From positions 2,140,501 through 2,204,500 of the forward strand of contig NC_018485.1 in NCBI RefSeq assembly GCF_000304315.1: a stretch of 64,000 nt of DNA, given 5' to 3'. Within the stretch, counting starts at the first letter, position 1; the number at the start of each line of letters is the position of its first letter. Origin of the DNA: Methylocystis sp. SC2. Its GTDB lineage: Bacteria; Pseudomonadota; Alphaproteobacteria; Rhizobiales; Beijerinckiaceae. Under the pieces are notes generated by a model. That model was not told where the DNA came from, searched no databases, and saw nothing but the letters and a program-made list of their open reading frames with translations. This document shows positions 1 through 8,568 of this stretch, one piece after another. A program made the position numbers and the translations under genes.

Positions 1-124
1 GCTCGCGCTCGGCGCCCAGGCCGGCGCAAAGCGCATCGGCGAGGTCGTGCGCGAAGGCGGCTTCTCCCATTTCCGCAAGGCGGCGGCGACGCCGTTCAAC
101 ATGATCCTGGAGGCGCGGCTCTAG
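1..124 (+). CDS. Class I SAM-dependent methyltransferase, C-terminal end only
   Basis: Only the last 40 codons are in the window, read in the frame starting at base 2 and ending at TAG 122-124. The residues include EVVREGGFSHFRKAAATPFN, followed by a short hydrophobic end. This resembles the C-terminal strand pair of Rossmann-fold methyltransferases that end in 'AxETPFNxxxEAR'. The assignment rests on that short tail, so the substrate cannot be inferred. The next gene is on the other strand, so this gene ends its transcription unit here. Confidence 0.5.
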   Translation, partial: LALGAQAGAKRIGEVVREGGFSHFRKAAATPFNMILEARL

Positions 125-183
125 CGCGACACTAAACGCCCTAGCGACGTCTAACGTACGCGCGGTCGTGTGCTGATCCGCCG

Positions 184-615
184 TTACGGCGCTGGCCGGT
201 TGACCGTGACGTCGCCGCCCGGCGGCGACTGATCGATGACCAGCAGTTTGACCGGAACGGCGCCGACCGTCGCGCCGAAATGCCAGCGGTCGACGCTCTC
301 AATGACGAATTCGCCAGCGCGATAGACGCGCGAGGAGGATTCGGCCTGCTGGACCATCAGTTCGCCTTCGAGGACATAGGCATAGCGCTGATACGGATGC
401 TTATGTTCCGGCAATCTGACGCCGGGCGCCAGAGTGTAAATCGACGCCACGACCTCCAAGGGCCCCTGCGGCAGCGTGATCGGCTGCCCCGTGGCGGTTT
501 TCGTCGCCCTGGCGATTTCGGTCACGATTTCGACAGGCGCAGGCTCCTTCGCGACGGCCACGCCGACCATATTGAAAGCGACGCTCAGGACCGCGACAAA
601 CCGAAGGCGAAACAT
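184..615 (-). CDS. Secreted cupin-domain protein
   Basis: A 143-residue protein. The chosen ATG at 615 is preceded by GGAGCAGCAG and gives a clean signal peptide (MFRLRFVAVLSVAF... ending near AVA-KE); upstream ATGs at 627 and 672 lack this arrangement. The mature part is a single beta-barrel cupin with the metal-type motif PEHKHPYQRYAYVLEGE and a second motif near RWHFGA. It probably acts in the periplasm. Ligand and reaction are unknown; small cupins of this type are often uncharacterised. It is followed on the same strand side by nothing in its operon, as the next gene downstream is convergent. Confidence 0.75.
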   Translation of the reverse strand: MFRLRFVAVLSVAFNMVGVAVAKEPAPVEIVTEIARATKTATGQPITLPQGPLEVVASIYTLAPGVRLPEHKHPYQRYAYVLEGELMVQQAESSSRVYRAGEFVIESVDRWHFGATVGAVPVKLLVIDQSPPGGDVTVNRPAP

Positions 616-684
616 CTGCTGCTCCATGCGCAATCTGATTCTTGCGTTCGCCATATAGAACCGTTTCCGCAAGCGCCGGTTCTT

Positions 685-1386
685 TTAAACCGCCATGCCG
701 AAAATTTTGCCGACGCCCGCCGTCAGCGCCAGCGCCAATGCGCCCCAGAAGGTCACGCGAACCGCGGCGCGCAGGACGCCGGCGCCGCCGGCCCTCGCGC
801 CGATCGCGCCAAGCAGCGCCAGGCACCCGAGAGAGGCGGCCGAGACAACGGGAATGAGCGCGTCGCGCGGCGCGATCCCGACGATGAGGAGCGGCAGCGC
901 GGCGCCAGCGGCAAAGGTTGCGGCCGACGTCAAGGCCGCCTGCACCGGCCGCGCGCGGGCGATGTCCGAGATGCCCAATTCGTCGCGCGCATGCGCGACC
1001 AGGGCGTCCTTCTCCATCAATTGCGAAGCGACCTGCCGCGCGAGGTCAAGGTCGACGCCGCGCTCGACGTAAATATGCGCCAGCTCCTCCCTTTCGAGTT
1101 CGATTTGCTCGCTCAATTCCTTGCGTTCGCGCGCGAGGTCGGCCTTTTCGGCATCGGATTGCGAGCTGACCGACACATATTCGCCCGCGGCCATCGACAT
1201 GGCGCCGGCCACTAAGCCCGCCGCGCCGGCGATCAGCACCTCGCTGCGCGTCGCGGCCGCGGCGGCGACGCCGACGATCAGGCTCGCCGTCGACACGACG
1301 CCGTCATTGGCGCCGAGCACCGCCGCCCGCAGCCAGCCGATGCGCTGAACGAGATGACTCTCCCGGTGCATGCGAAGTCGGCTCAT
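685..1386 (-). CDS. VIT1/CCC1-family Fe2+/Mn2+ transporter
   Basis: A 233-residue membrane protein of the VIT family, which moves ferrous iron or manganese across a membrane. The N-terminal block GWLRAAVLGANDGVVSTASL is the family signature. Two hydrophobic helices follow, including SMAAGEYVSVSSQSDAEKAD, then a charged cytoplasmic helical region (about residues 75-150, rich in Glu) that binds metal in the family, then three more hydrophobic segments. The ATG at 1386 has AAGGA seven bases upstream. It has its own short upstream region and no obvious operon partner, although the cupin gene follows it 69 bases downstream on the same strand. Confidence 0.9.
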   Translation of the reverse strand: MSRLRMHRESHLVQRIGWLRAAVLGANDGVVSTASLIVGVAAAAATRSEVLIAGAAGLVAGAMSMAAGEYVSVSSQSDAEKADLARERKELSEQIELEREELAHIYVERGVDLDLARQVASQLMEKDALVAHARDELGISDIARARPVQAALTSAATFAAGAALPLLIVGIAPRDALIPVVSAASLGCLALLGAIGARAGGAGVLRAAVRVTFWGALALALTAGVGKIFGMAV

Positions 1387-1525
1387 GACGGTCCTTCGTT
1401 AGCGTGCGCGCGAGCGCATGCGCTGTTCCCCGCGTCGGGTCGATCGCGAAATCAGGGGGCGCGCCAATCGAGGGCGCGTCGCGCCTGCAAAAAGGCCGGG
1501 GGCGCCTGCATCAGATCTCCGCGCG

Positions 1526-2650
1526 TCAAGGCGTCTCACCGAGGCGATCGCGGACCAGCTCGGCGAGAGCGAGCGAGGCCGTCAGTCCCGGGCTTTCGAT
1601 TCCGAACAGATTGACGAGGCCCTCGACGCCGTGTTGGCGCGGCCCGTCGACGCGAAAATCTGCGGCAGGTTTCCCCCGCCCCGAGATTTTTGGTCGAATG
1701 CCGGCGTAGCCGGGAAGCAGGACGCCGTCTAGAAGGGCGGGCCAGTAGCGACGAATTTCGTCATAGAAGGCCTCGGCGCGCCGCGCGTCCACGTTGTAAT
1801 CGACGTCATCGATCCATTCGATATCAGGGCCAAACCGCGCCTGTCCGGCGAGGTCGAGCGTAAGATGAACGCCGAGCGCGCCCTCCACGGGAACGGGATA
1901 GATGAGCCTGGAAAAGGGCGCACGCGCGGAGAGCGTGAAATAGCAACCGCGCGCGAGATAAAGTTGCGGCGTCATGGAGTCCGGAAATCCGTCGATGGCT
2001 CGGGAGAGCGTCGTCGCGCCGAGCCCGGCGGCGTTCACGAAAGCCCTCGTCTCAAGCGAGGAGACCTCGGCGCTGGCGCGGTCACGAATTTGGAGCGCAA
2101 TCCCGCTTTGCGTCACCGCGCCGCCCACGACTTTGGCGTTGAAGGCGAAGGTCGCGCCGAACTCTTCAGCGTCGCCCTGCAGCGCCAACATCAACCCATG
2201 ACTGTCGACAATGCCGGTCGACGGCGACAGGATCGCGCCGCAGCACGCAAGACTCGGTTCGAGCTTGCGCGCCTCCGCCGCTTCGAGGCGAATGAGGTCT
2301 CGAACGCCGCTCGCAAGCGCGTTCGAAGCGATCTGATCGAGTTTGCCCTGCTGATCGGGCTGCGTCGCCACGATCAGCTTTCCCAGTCGCCGGAATCCAA
2401 CGCGGCGATCGAGGCAATAGCGGTAGAGCAACTCGGCGCCTCGCCGACATAGTTGCGCCTTCAGACTGTCGGGCGGATAGTACAGACCGGCGTGAATGAC
2501 CTCGGAATTGCGCGAGCTGACGCCCGAACCAATCGTCGGAGCGCTTTCGACAACCAGAACCTTGTATCCCGTCTCGCCGAGCGCGCGGGCCACGGCGAGA
2601 CCGACGACGCCGGCGCCCGCGATGACAACGTCAAAATTCGCACCGCTCAT
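1526..2650 (-). CDS. FAD-dependent oxidoreductase, L-2-hydroxyglutarate oxidase/dehydrogenase-like
   Basis: A 374-residue DAO-fold flavoprotein. The N-terminus DVVIAGAGVVGLAVARAL is the dinucleotide-binding GxGxxG motif, followed by the E of the second strand in VVESAP. SSRNSEVIHAGLYYPP matches the substrate-side motif of L-2-hydroxyglutarate oxidases (LhgO/L2HGDH), which return L-2-hydroxyglutarate to 2-oxoglutarate. The C-terminus NLFGIESPGLTASLALAE is the final FAD contact. It is monocistronic as far as the window shows. Other 2-hydroxy acids or amines are possible substrates within the DAO superfamily, so the exact substrate is an inference. Confidence 0.8.
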   Translation of the reverse strand: MSGANFDVVIAGAGVVGLAVARALGETGYKVLVVESAPTIGSGVSSRNSEVIHAGLYYPPDSLKAQLCRRGAELLYRYCLDRRVGFRRLGKLIVATQPDQQGKLDQIASNALASGVRDLIRLEAAEARKLEPSLACCGAILSPSTGIVDSHGLMLALQGDAEEFGATFAFNAKVVGGAVTQSGIALQIRDRASAEVSSLETRAFVNAAGLGATTLSRAIDGFPDSMTPQLYLARGCYFTLSARAPFSRLIYPVPVEGALGVHLTLDLAGQARFGPDIEWIDDVDYNVDARRAEAFYDEIRRYWPALLDGVLLPGYAGIRPKISGRGKPAADFRVDGPRQHGVEGLVNLFGIESPGLTASLALAELVRDRLGETP

Positions 2651-2981
2651 CTTTGCTCGCCCGCCTCGCGTTCTTGTGCGCCCCGCGCGTCATTGGCTTT
2701 CGTCGTCCAGTCCGGCGCCCTCTGCCGACAGTCCGCCCATTTATAGGACGCATGTTGTATTTTCGGGGCGAAAGACGGATTAGCATTTCGGCGACGCCAA
2801 GTCGCCAATGACCTGATTACCCGCTCGACATAGGGCGTCGGCTTTCGCTGGTTTGCTCTTGCAGCAAGTGATTGCGCGGCTAAAATGAAGTTGAGACGCC
2901 ATCGATTCGACGCGTCGCCTGGATTGACTCTCACAGGGCGATATTCTAACCAGCTTTTGCTTATTAAACAGGAGCGCCGCC
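2651..2981. other. Intergenic region before the heptose-type sugar locus
   Basis: About 330 bases between divergent genes. I see no convincing gene. It must hold the promoters for the flavoprotein gene (minus) and for the long plus-strand sugar operon. A clear Shine-Dalgarno-like AGGAG lies at 2970-2974. The stretch is noticeably more AT-rich near 2940-2970 than the flanks. Confidence 0.6.
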
Positions 2982-3002
2982 CTGTCGCATGTCGTTAATT
3001 TC

Positions 3003-3566
3003 ATGGAGCAGGTGCGAGAAGTTGCAGGACTTCTTGACGCCGGCGTCGTCGAGCGGCTCGCTCACGAGTTGAGTCAATTGCGTGAGCGCGAGGGACGGCT
3101 CTTTTTATTGGGCGTCGGGGGCAGCGCGGGGAATTGCGGCCATGCGGCGAATGATTTTCGAAAATTGTGCGGGATCGAAACCTATGCGCCGACGGACAAT
3201 GTTTCGGAGCTGACGGCCCGGGCTAATGATGAGGGATGGGATACGATTTTCACCGGATGGCTTGAAGTCAGCCGGCTGTCCAGCGGCGACGCAATCCTTG
3301 TCTTTTCAGTGGGTGGCGGGAACGCGGCGCGCAATGTCAGCGTCAATCTTGTGAAGGCCATCGATCTTGCAAAGCAGCGTGGCGCCCGCGTTTTTGGGAT
3401 CGTGGGCCGCGCCGACGGCCACGCCAGCGCCCATGGCGACGTGGTGGTCGTGATTCCGCAGGTCGACGCCGGCCGCGTGACGCCGCTTTCCGAAGCATTT
3501 CAGGCCGTCGTCTGGCATTGCCTCGTGTCTCATCCGGCTCTTCAGTCGCGCGGGACGAAGTGGTAG
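3003..3566 (+). CDS. SIS-domain phosphosugar isomerase, GmhA-like (sedoheptulose 7-phosphate isomerase type)
   Basis: A 187-residue single SIS domain. LFLLGVGGSAGNCGHAANDF is the phosphosugar-binding loop typical of GmhA-like isomerases, and VGGGNAARNVSVNLVKAID carries the second SIS loop. The C-terminal VTPLSEAFQAVVWHCLVSHP matches the helix that closes the active site. The expected reaction is sedoheptulose 7-phosphate to D-glycero-D-manno-heptose 7-phosphate, and the next genes encode the following steps. Start is uncertain: ATG 3003 has no good ribosome site, whereas AGGAG at 2970 is seven bases from an in-frame CTG at 2982. This is the first gene of the operon. Confidence 0.8.
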   Translation: MEQVREVAGLLDAGVVERLAHELSQLREREGRLFLLGVGGSAGNCGHAANDFRKLCGIETYAPTDNVSELTARANDEGWDTIFTGWLEVSRLSSGDAILVFSVGGGNAARNVSVNLVKAIDLAKQRGARVFGIVGRADGHASAHGDVVVVIPQVDAGRVTPLSEAFQAVVWHCLVSHPALQSRGTKW

Positions 3567-3575
3567 GAGCCAAGG

Positions 3576-4115
3576 ATGCCGCGACGCGCCGTTTTTTTGG
3601 ATCGCGACGGCGTTCTCGTGGTGCCGCAGTTTCGCGAAGGCCGCAGTTTCGCTCCGACGACTCTCGAGCAATTCGCGATCTATCCGGACGCGCCGAGTTG
3701 CGTTGCAAGGTTGAAGGAAGCAGGCTTCTTCACCGTCATCGTTACAAACCAGCCGGATGTGGGGGCGGGCCGAATCGCGCGTGAGGTCGTCGACGAAATG
3801 AGCCTCCGACTTCGCCAGGCGATGCCTCTGGATGCGATAAAGATCTGCTGCCATACAAGCGCGTGCGCCTGCCGCAAGCCGCAGCCTGGAATGTTGTTGG
3901 AAGCTGCGCGCGAACTTACGCTCGATCTCAAGGAGAGCTTCATGGTAGGCGATCGAGCGAGCGACATAGAAGCCGGCGCTGCGGCTGGGTGCCGCACCGT
4001 GTTCATAGATCTTGGCTATACGGCGGAACGGCCCCCCGAACGTCCGGATCGAATCGTCGGCTCGTTCTGCGAGGCCGCCGACTGGATCCTATCATTGCCT
4101 CAAAGAGACAGCTGA
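3576..4115 (+). CDS. gmhB: D-glycero-D-manno-heptose 1,7-bisphosphate 7-phosphatase
   Basis: A 179-residue HAD-superfamily IIIA phosphatase. FLDRDGVL (residues 7-14) holds the nucleophile and general acid Asp pair, VTNQPDVGAG is motif II, and MVGDRASDIEAG is motif IV. The CCHTSACACRKPQPG stretch is the zinc-binding Cys/His loop of the GmhB/HisB-N group. It removes the 7-phosphate from heptose bisphosphate on the way to NDP-heptose. It begins nine bases after the GmhA-like gene and precedes the transaldolase-like gene, so co-transcription is very likely. Histidinol phosphatase activity is the main alternative and is less likely in this setting. Confidence 0.85.
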   Translation: MPRRAVFLDRDGVLVVPQFREGRSFAPTTLEQFAIYPDAPSCVARLKEAGFFTVIVTNQPDVGAGRIAREVVDEMSLRLRQAMPLDAIKICCHTSACACRKPQPGMLLEAARELTLDLKESFMVGDRASDIEAGAAAGCRTVFIDLGYTAERPPERPDRIVGSFCEAADWILSLPQRDS

Positions 4116-4124
4116 AAGTCGCTC

Positions 4125-4898
4125 ATGTCGAAAATTTTCATCAAGCTCTTTGCCGACGGCGCCGATCTTGGCGAAATGATCGCCATGTATCGCGATCCGA
4201 GGATCGTCGGCTTCACGACGAATCCGACGCTGATGCGCCAAGCCGGCGTGGCCGATTACGAAACATTCGCGCGCAAGGCGCTCGCGGCGATTCCGGATCG
4301 TCCCATCTCGTTCGAAGTGTTCGCCGACGACTTCTCCGACATGGCGCGCCAGGCGCGCGCCATCGCCGGTTGGGGCCCGAACGTCAATGTGAAGATTCCC
4401 GTCGTCAATACGAAAGGCGAGTTCACCGGCCCTGTTCTGAGCGCGCTTTCCAAGGAAGGCGTGACGCTCAACGTCACCGCGATCATGACCGTGGAGCAGG
4501 TTCGCGACGTCGCCGCGGCGCTCGCGCCCGAAACGCCGGCGATTATTTCGGTCTTTGCCGGGAGAATCGCCGACACCGGCGTCGATCCTGTTCCTCACAT
4601 GAAGGCCTGCCGCGCGGCGCTTGCGTCGCGCCCGCGCGCGGAGCTGCTCTGGGCCAGCCCGCGCGAATTGCTGAACGTTTTTCACGCGCAGGAGGCGGGC
4701 TGCCATATCATCACCGCCACGCCCGGCATTCTTTCCAAGCTAGAGTTGGTCGGAAAGGATCTCACGCAGTTTTCTCTCGAGACGGTGCAAATGTTCTATC
4801 GCGACGCGACGGCTTCGGGATTCGAAATCGACGTTGCGCAGCAAGAATCGGCCGCCGCGGTCGGCGGGGTAAGCGACATACGCGAGGATGTTCGATGA
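4125..4898 (+). CDS. Transaldolase / fructose-6-phosphate aldolase-like protein
   Basis: A 257-residue TIM-barrel aldolase. The N-terminal GFTTNPTLMRQAGV block and the central VNVKIPVV, with the Schiff-base Lys, match the TalC/FSA branch. LNVTAIMTVEQV and SVFAGRIADTGVDP are the other conserved barrel strands. In this operon it sits between heptose phosphatase and epimerase genes. An attractive but unproven role is supplying sedoheptulose 7-phosphate, or a related ketose, to the GmhA-like isomerase, together with the split transketolase encoded further along. It overlaps the next gene by four bases (ATGA), indicating translational coupling. Confidence 0.8.
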   Translation: MSKIFIKLFADGADLGEMIAMYRDPRIVGFTTNPTLMRQAGVADYETFARKALAAIPDRPISFEVFADDFSDMARQARAIAGWGPNVNVKIPVVNTKGEFTGPVLSALSKEGVTLNVTAIMTVEQVRDVAAALAPETPAIISVFAGRIADTGVDPVPHMKACRAALASRPRAELLWASPRELLNVFHAQEAGCHIITATPGILSKLELVGKDLTQFSLETVQMFYRDATASGFEIDVAQQESAAAVGGVSDIREDVR

Positions 4899-5908
4899 CG
4901 CGACTGTTCGAACGTGTTTTCATCACCGGCGGCGCCGGCTATTGCGGGAGCCGTCTCGTTCCACAGCTCCTTCGCTCCGGTTACAAGGTGACCGTGTATG
5001 ACGTCATGTATTTCGGTTGTGACTTCCTGCCGAAAGACGACCCAAACCTGACCGTGATTCAGGGCGACATACGCGACCAGGCGAAGCTCGCCGCCGCGGT
5101 CGCCGGCCACGACGCTTTCTTGAGCCTCGCCTGCATCTCCAATGACGCCAGCTTCGAACTCGATGAACGGCTCTCGACCTCGGTGAATTTGGAGGCCTTC
5201 GAGCCGATGGTGCTCACGGCCAAGAACGCGGGCGTCAAGCGCTTCATCTATGCGTCTTCATCGTCGGTTTATGGCGTTTCCGACCAGCCCGAGGTGACGG
5301 AAGACCATCCGCTCGTGCCCCTGACGCTTTACAACAAATACAAGGGCATGTGCGAGCCGCTGCTCAACAAACACATCGACGACGGTTTCACGGGCGTCAC
5401 CTTCCGTCCGGCGACCGTGTGCGGCTACGCGCCGCGCCAGCGATTGGATCTCTCCGTGAACATTCTCACCAATCACGCCGTGAACAAGAACAGGATCACG
5501 GTGTTCGGCGGCTCGCAATTGCGACCGAACCTGCATGTTCAGGACTATGTCGACGCGGTGGAGATGTTTCTCCAGGCGCCTGCGGAAAAGATTCAAGGCG
5601 AGATCTTCAACGTCGGATATCAAAATCTCTCTTTGATGCAAATCGCCGAACTGGTTCGCAAGGTCGTGCTCGAAGAATATCCCGAACGCGGCGATCTCGA
5701 AATCGTGACGACGCCGAGCGACGATCTGCGCTCATATCACATCAATTCAGGCAAGATCGCACGCGTGCTGGGCTTTCAGCCGCGGCGCACGATCGAGGAC
5801 GCGGTGCGCGAACTCTGCGTCGCCTTCCGAGAAAATCGCTTGCCGAACAGCTTCGACGACGACTCCTATTTCAACGTCAAGCGGCTGCAAAGATTGAAAG
5901 CAGCATGA
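4895..5908 (+). CDS. NAD-dependent epimerase/dehydratase (extended SDR)
   Basis: A 337-residue extended short-chain dehydrogenase. The nucleotide motif is FITGGAGYCGSRL (about residues 9-21). The Ser of the triad is in YASSSSVYG, and the catalytic Tyr/Lys are in LTLYNKYKGMCE, so it looks active. NVGYQNLSLMQIAEL is the sugar-side C-terminal region. It likely epimerises, dehydrates or reduces a nucleotide-activated sugar in the cytoplasm. The ATG at 4895 overlaps the preceding stop; the end overlaps the next start in the same way. Substrate is unknown. Confidence 0.85.
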   Translation: MTRLFERVFITGGAGYCGSRLVPQLLRSGYKVTVYDVMYFGCDFLPKDDPNLTVIQGDIRDQAKLAAAVAGHDAFLSLACISNDASFELDERLSTSVNLEAFEPMVLTAKNAGVKRFIYASSSSVYGVSDQPEVTEDHPLVPLTLYNKYKGMCEPLLNKHIDDGFTGVTFRPATVCGYAPRQRLDLSVNILTNHAVNKNRITVFGGSQLRPNLHVQDYVDAVEMFLQAPAEKIQGEIFNVGYQNLSLMQIAELVRKVVLEEYPERGDLEIVTTPSDDLRSYHINSGKIARVLGFQPRRTIEDAVRELCVAFRENRLPNSFDDDSYFNVKRLQRLKAA

Positions 5909-6915
5909 ACGGCAAACCTATTGCTGTGGTGACAGGCGGCGCGGGCTTCATCGGGAGCCATATGGTCGACCTGCTGCTGGATCGCGGATTTTGCGTTCGC
6001 GTGATCGACGACTTGTCGGGCGGGCGCGAGGCGAATCTTGCGCATCATGCGCAGAACTCGGACCTCGCCTGTCATTGGAAAGATATACGCACGCTGGCGC
6101 CGGGTGATCCGATCTTCTCGGACTGCCGCTATGTTTTCCATTTCGCAGGCATTGGCGACATCGTTCCGTCAATCGAACGCCCGATCGAATATATGGACAT
6201 CAATGTCCAGGGAACGGTCCGCGTGCTCGAATGCGCGCGCGCCGCAAAGGTGAAAAAATTCGTCTATGCGGCGTCTTCATCCTGCTATGGCCTCGCCGCG
6301 ACGCCGACCCGCGAGGATCACCCGATCGCGCCGCAATATCCTTACGCTCTCTCAAAATATCAGGGCGAGCAAGCGGTGTTTCACTGGGGAAACGTCTACC
6401 GGCTCCCCGTCAATTCGATCTGCATATTCAACGCGTACGGCCTGCGCGTGCGCACCACGGGCGCCTATGGCGCCGTCTTTGGCGTCTTCTTTCGCCAGAA
6501 ACTCGCCGGCAAGCCGTACACCGTGGTCGGCGACGGGTCGCAATCACGCGACTTCATTTACGCAACGGACGTCGCCGAAGCGTTTCTCGCCGCCGCCGAA
6601 ACGGATATCGTCGGCGAGCGCTTCAATGTCGGCGCCGGCGCTCCGAAATCAATCAATCAACTCGTGTCCCTGCTCGGCGGCGACGTGGTCTATGTGCCTA
6701 AGCGGCCCGGCGAGCCCGATTGCACCTGGGCGGACATCACGAAGATTTCTACGCTTCTCCATTGGCGGCCGAAAGTTCCGTTTGAAGAGGGAGCGCCGAG
6801 GATGATGCAGCAGATACATCTTTGGCAGGATGCTCCGCTTTGGGATCCCGAGTCGATCGCAAAGGCGACGAAGACGTGGTTCGAATTTCTTGGAGGCGAC
6901 GCGGCTCGGATATGA
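5905..6915 (+). CDS. NAD-dependent epimerase, UDP-glucose 4-epimerase-like (extended SDR)
   Basis: A 336-residue extended SDR. VVTGGAGFIGSHMVDLL is the classical cofactor loop, SSSCYG carries the Ser, and YPYALSKYQGE carries the catalytic Tyr and Lys. VVGDGSQSRDFIYATDVAEA and RFNVGAGAPKSINQL are typical of GalE/WbpP-like nucleotide-sugar epimerases and dehydratases. It is translationally coupled to the previous gene (ATGA overlap at 5905-5908). A gap of about 95 bases with no gene follows before the nucleotidyltransferase-kinase. The likely role is a ring-carbon epimerisation or dehydration on the NDP-heptose made by this operon, but the substrate is inferred from context. Confidence 0.85.
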   Translation: MNGKPIAVVTGGAGFIGSHMVDLLLDRGFCVRVIDDLSGGREANLAHHAQNSDLACHWKDIRTLAPGDPIFSDCRYVFHFAGIGDIVPSIERPIEYMDINVQGTVRVLECARAAKVKKFVYAASSSCYGLAATPTREDHPIAPQYPYALSKYQGEQAVFHWGNVYRLPVNSICIFNAYGLRVRTTGAYGAVFGVFFRQKLAGKPYTVVGDGSQSRDFIYATDVAEAFLAAAETDIVGERFNVGAGAPKSINQLVSLLGGDVVYVPKRPGEPDCTWADITKISTLLHWRPKVPFEEGAPRMMQQIHLWQDAPLWDPESIAKATKTWFEFLGGDAARI

Positions 6916-7010
6916 GTCGGCGCGCGGAGTCGTTTGCTACAGACTCGCGACGCGCAGGGACCCAACGAAGCCTTCACTCCAACCGATGACGCTTTCTCGC
7001 AGAGTTGCTC

Positions 7011-8564
7011 ATGCCCAACAGCTCACTCAATCAACTCTATGGCCGCAAAATCAAGACGCCGGAAGAGTTGCGCGCAATCCTCGGTCCTATGCCGCGCGAA
7101 AAGCGCGCAATAATGTGCCACGGCGTTTTCGATGTGGTTCATCCCGGCCACATTCGGCATCTCGCTTACGCCAAGGGCAAAGCCGATATTCTGATTACGA
7201 GCATAACAGCCGACGCGCACATCACGAAGGGGCTGCATCGGCCGCACGTGCCGCAGGACTTGCGAGCGCTCAATCTCGCCGCTCTCGAGATGGTCGACTA
7301 TGTGGTCGTGGACGTCAATGCGACGCCGCTCGCCAATCTGAAACTCATTCAGCCTGACCTCTTCGCAAAAGGCTACGAATACACAACGACCGGGATGCCT
7401 CCGAAGACCGCGGAGGAAGCGGAAGTCGTGCGCGCCTATGGCGGCGAGATCGTCTTCACGCCCGGCGACATCGTTTATTCCTCTTCGAAGCTCATTGAAC
7501 TCGAAGCTCCGAAGCTTCGCTTCGAAAAGCTCCAAATCATCATGGAGAGAAAAGGAATTTCCTTCGAAGACCTGCGCCGCGCGATTAACGCGCTTTCCGA
7601 CTATCGCGTTCATGTGGTCGGCGACACGATCGTCGACAGCTACACCAATTGCGTCATGATCGGAGGCCAGACCAAGACCCCGACCTTGTCCGTTCTGTTT
7701 GAGTCGAAAACGGACTATGCAGGAGGAGCGGCGATCGTCGCGAAGCACTGCCGCGCCGCCGGAGCGAATGTTTCTTTTTGCACCGTGCTGGGCGATGACG
7801 CCGACGCCGAATTCGTTCTGAACGACCTTCAGCAGGCCGGCGTCGCTGTCTCGGTCGTGACGGAACGCGGTCGTCCCACGGTGAACAAGAACGCAATCGT
7901 CGTCGGCGGCTATCGGCTTTTGAAAGTCGACACGCTCGACAACAACTCAATCACCGACGCCATGTGCGCCAAGATGACCGATACGGTGCGCAACAGCGGC
8001 GCCGATGCGGTGATCTATGCCGATTTCCGTCACGGTATCTTCAATCGCCGCACGATACCCAATTTCATCGAGGCGATTCCGGCGAATGCCTATCGCGTCG
8101 CCGACAGCCAGGTCGCGAGCCGCTGGGGAAACATCACTGAATTTCGCGGCTTCGATCTGATTACGCCGAATGAGCGCGAGGCGCGATTTGCGCTGGCCGA
8201 TCAGGACTCAGGCATTCGACCTCTGGCGTCCGCGATATTCGATGAGGCGCAATGTAAATTGCTGATCCTTAAGCTCGGGCAGCGCGGGGTGCTCGTCTGC
8301 CAAAGCGCAGATCACGAATCGCTGGATAGTTTTTTCGTGCTCGACAGCTTTGTCGAGACTCTCGTCGACCCCGTCGGCGCCGGCGATGCGCTCCTTGCAT
8401 ATTCGACGCTCGCCATGCTCGCCACGAAGGACCCGACGCAGGCGACCATCATCGGTCTGCTCGCGGCCGCTTGCGAATGCGAATGCGACGGCAATACGCC
8501 CATTGCGCCCAAGCAAATTTTAAAAAAGCTGGACGCGGTGGAAAAACAAACGAATTACGTGTAG
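7011..8564 (+). CDS. Bifunctional nucleotidyltransferase-PfkB kinase, HldE-like with reversed domain order
   Basis: A 517-residue fusion. Residues about 30-160 form a cytidylyltransferase-like domain with the HPGH motif (44-47) in CHGVFDVVHPGHIRHL. Residues about 190-510 form a PfkB/ribokinase domain with GGAAIVAKHC and the catalytic GAGD at 456-459. In HldE the kinase is N-terminal and the adenylyltransferase C-terminal, so this protein has them swapped. With the upstream GmhA- and GmhB-like genes it completes a path heptose 7-phosphate to heptose 1,7-bisphosphate to heptose 1-phosphate to NDP-heptose. ATG 7011 is preferred over an in-frame TTG at 7005. The nucleotide used (ATP, CTP or GTP) cannot be read from the sequence. 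Confidence 0.85.
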   Translation: MPNSSLNQLYGRKIKTPEELRAILGPMPREKRAIMCHGVFDVVHPGHIRHLAYAKGKADILITSITADAHITKGLHRPHVPQDLRALNLAALEMVDYVVVDVNATPLANLKLIQPDLFAKGYEYTTTGMPPKTAEEAEVVRAYGGEIVFTPGDIVYSSSKLIELEAPKLRFEKLQIIMERKGISFEDLRRAINALSDYRVHVVGDTIVDSYTNCVMIGGQTKTPTLSVLFESKTDYAGGAAIVAKHCRAAGANVSFCTVLGDDADAEFVLNDLQQAGVAVSVVTERGRPTVNKNAIVVGGYRLLKVDTLDNNSITDAMCAKMTDTVRNSGADAVIYADFRHGIFNRRTIPNFIEAIPANAYRVADSQVASRWGNITEFRGFDLITPNEREARFALADQDSGIRPLASAIFDEAQCKLLILKLGQRGVLVCQSADHESLDSFFVLDSFVETLVDPVGAGDALLAYSTLAMLATKDPTQATIIGLLAAACECECDGNTPIAPKQILKKLDAVEKQTNYV

Positions 8565-8568
8565 CGCC

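Noticed and set aside
280..1215. Plus-strand 311-codon frame over the cupin and VIT genes
   Set aside because: Opposite to a signal-peptide cupin and a clear VIT transporter; Arg/Asp-rich shadow with no domain.
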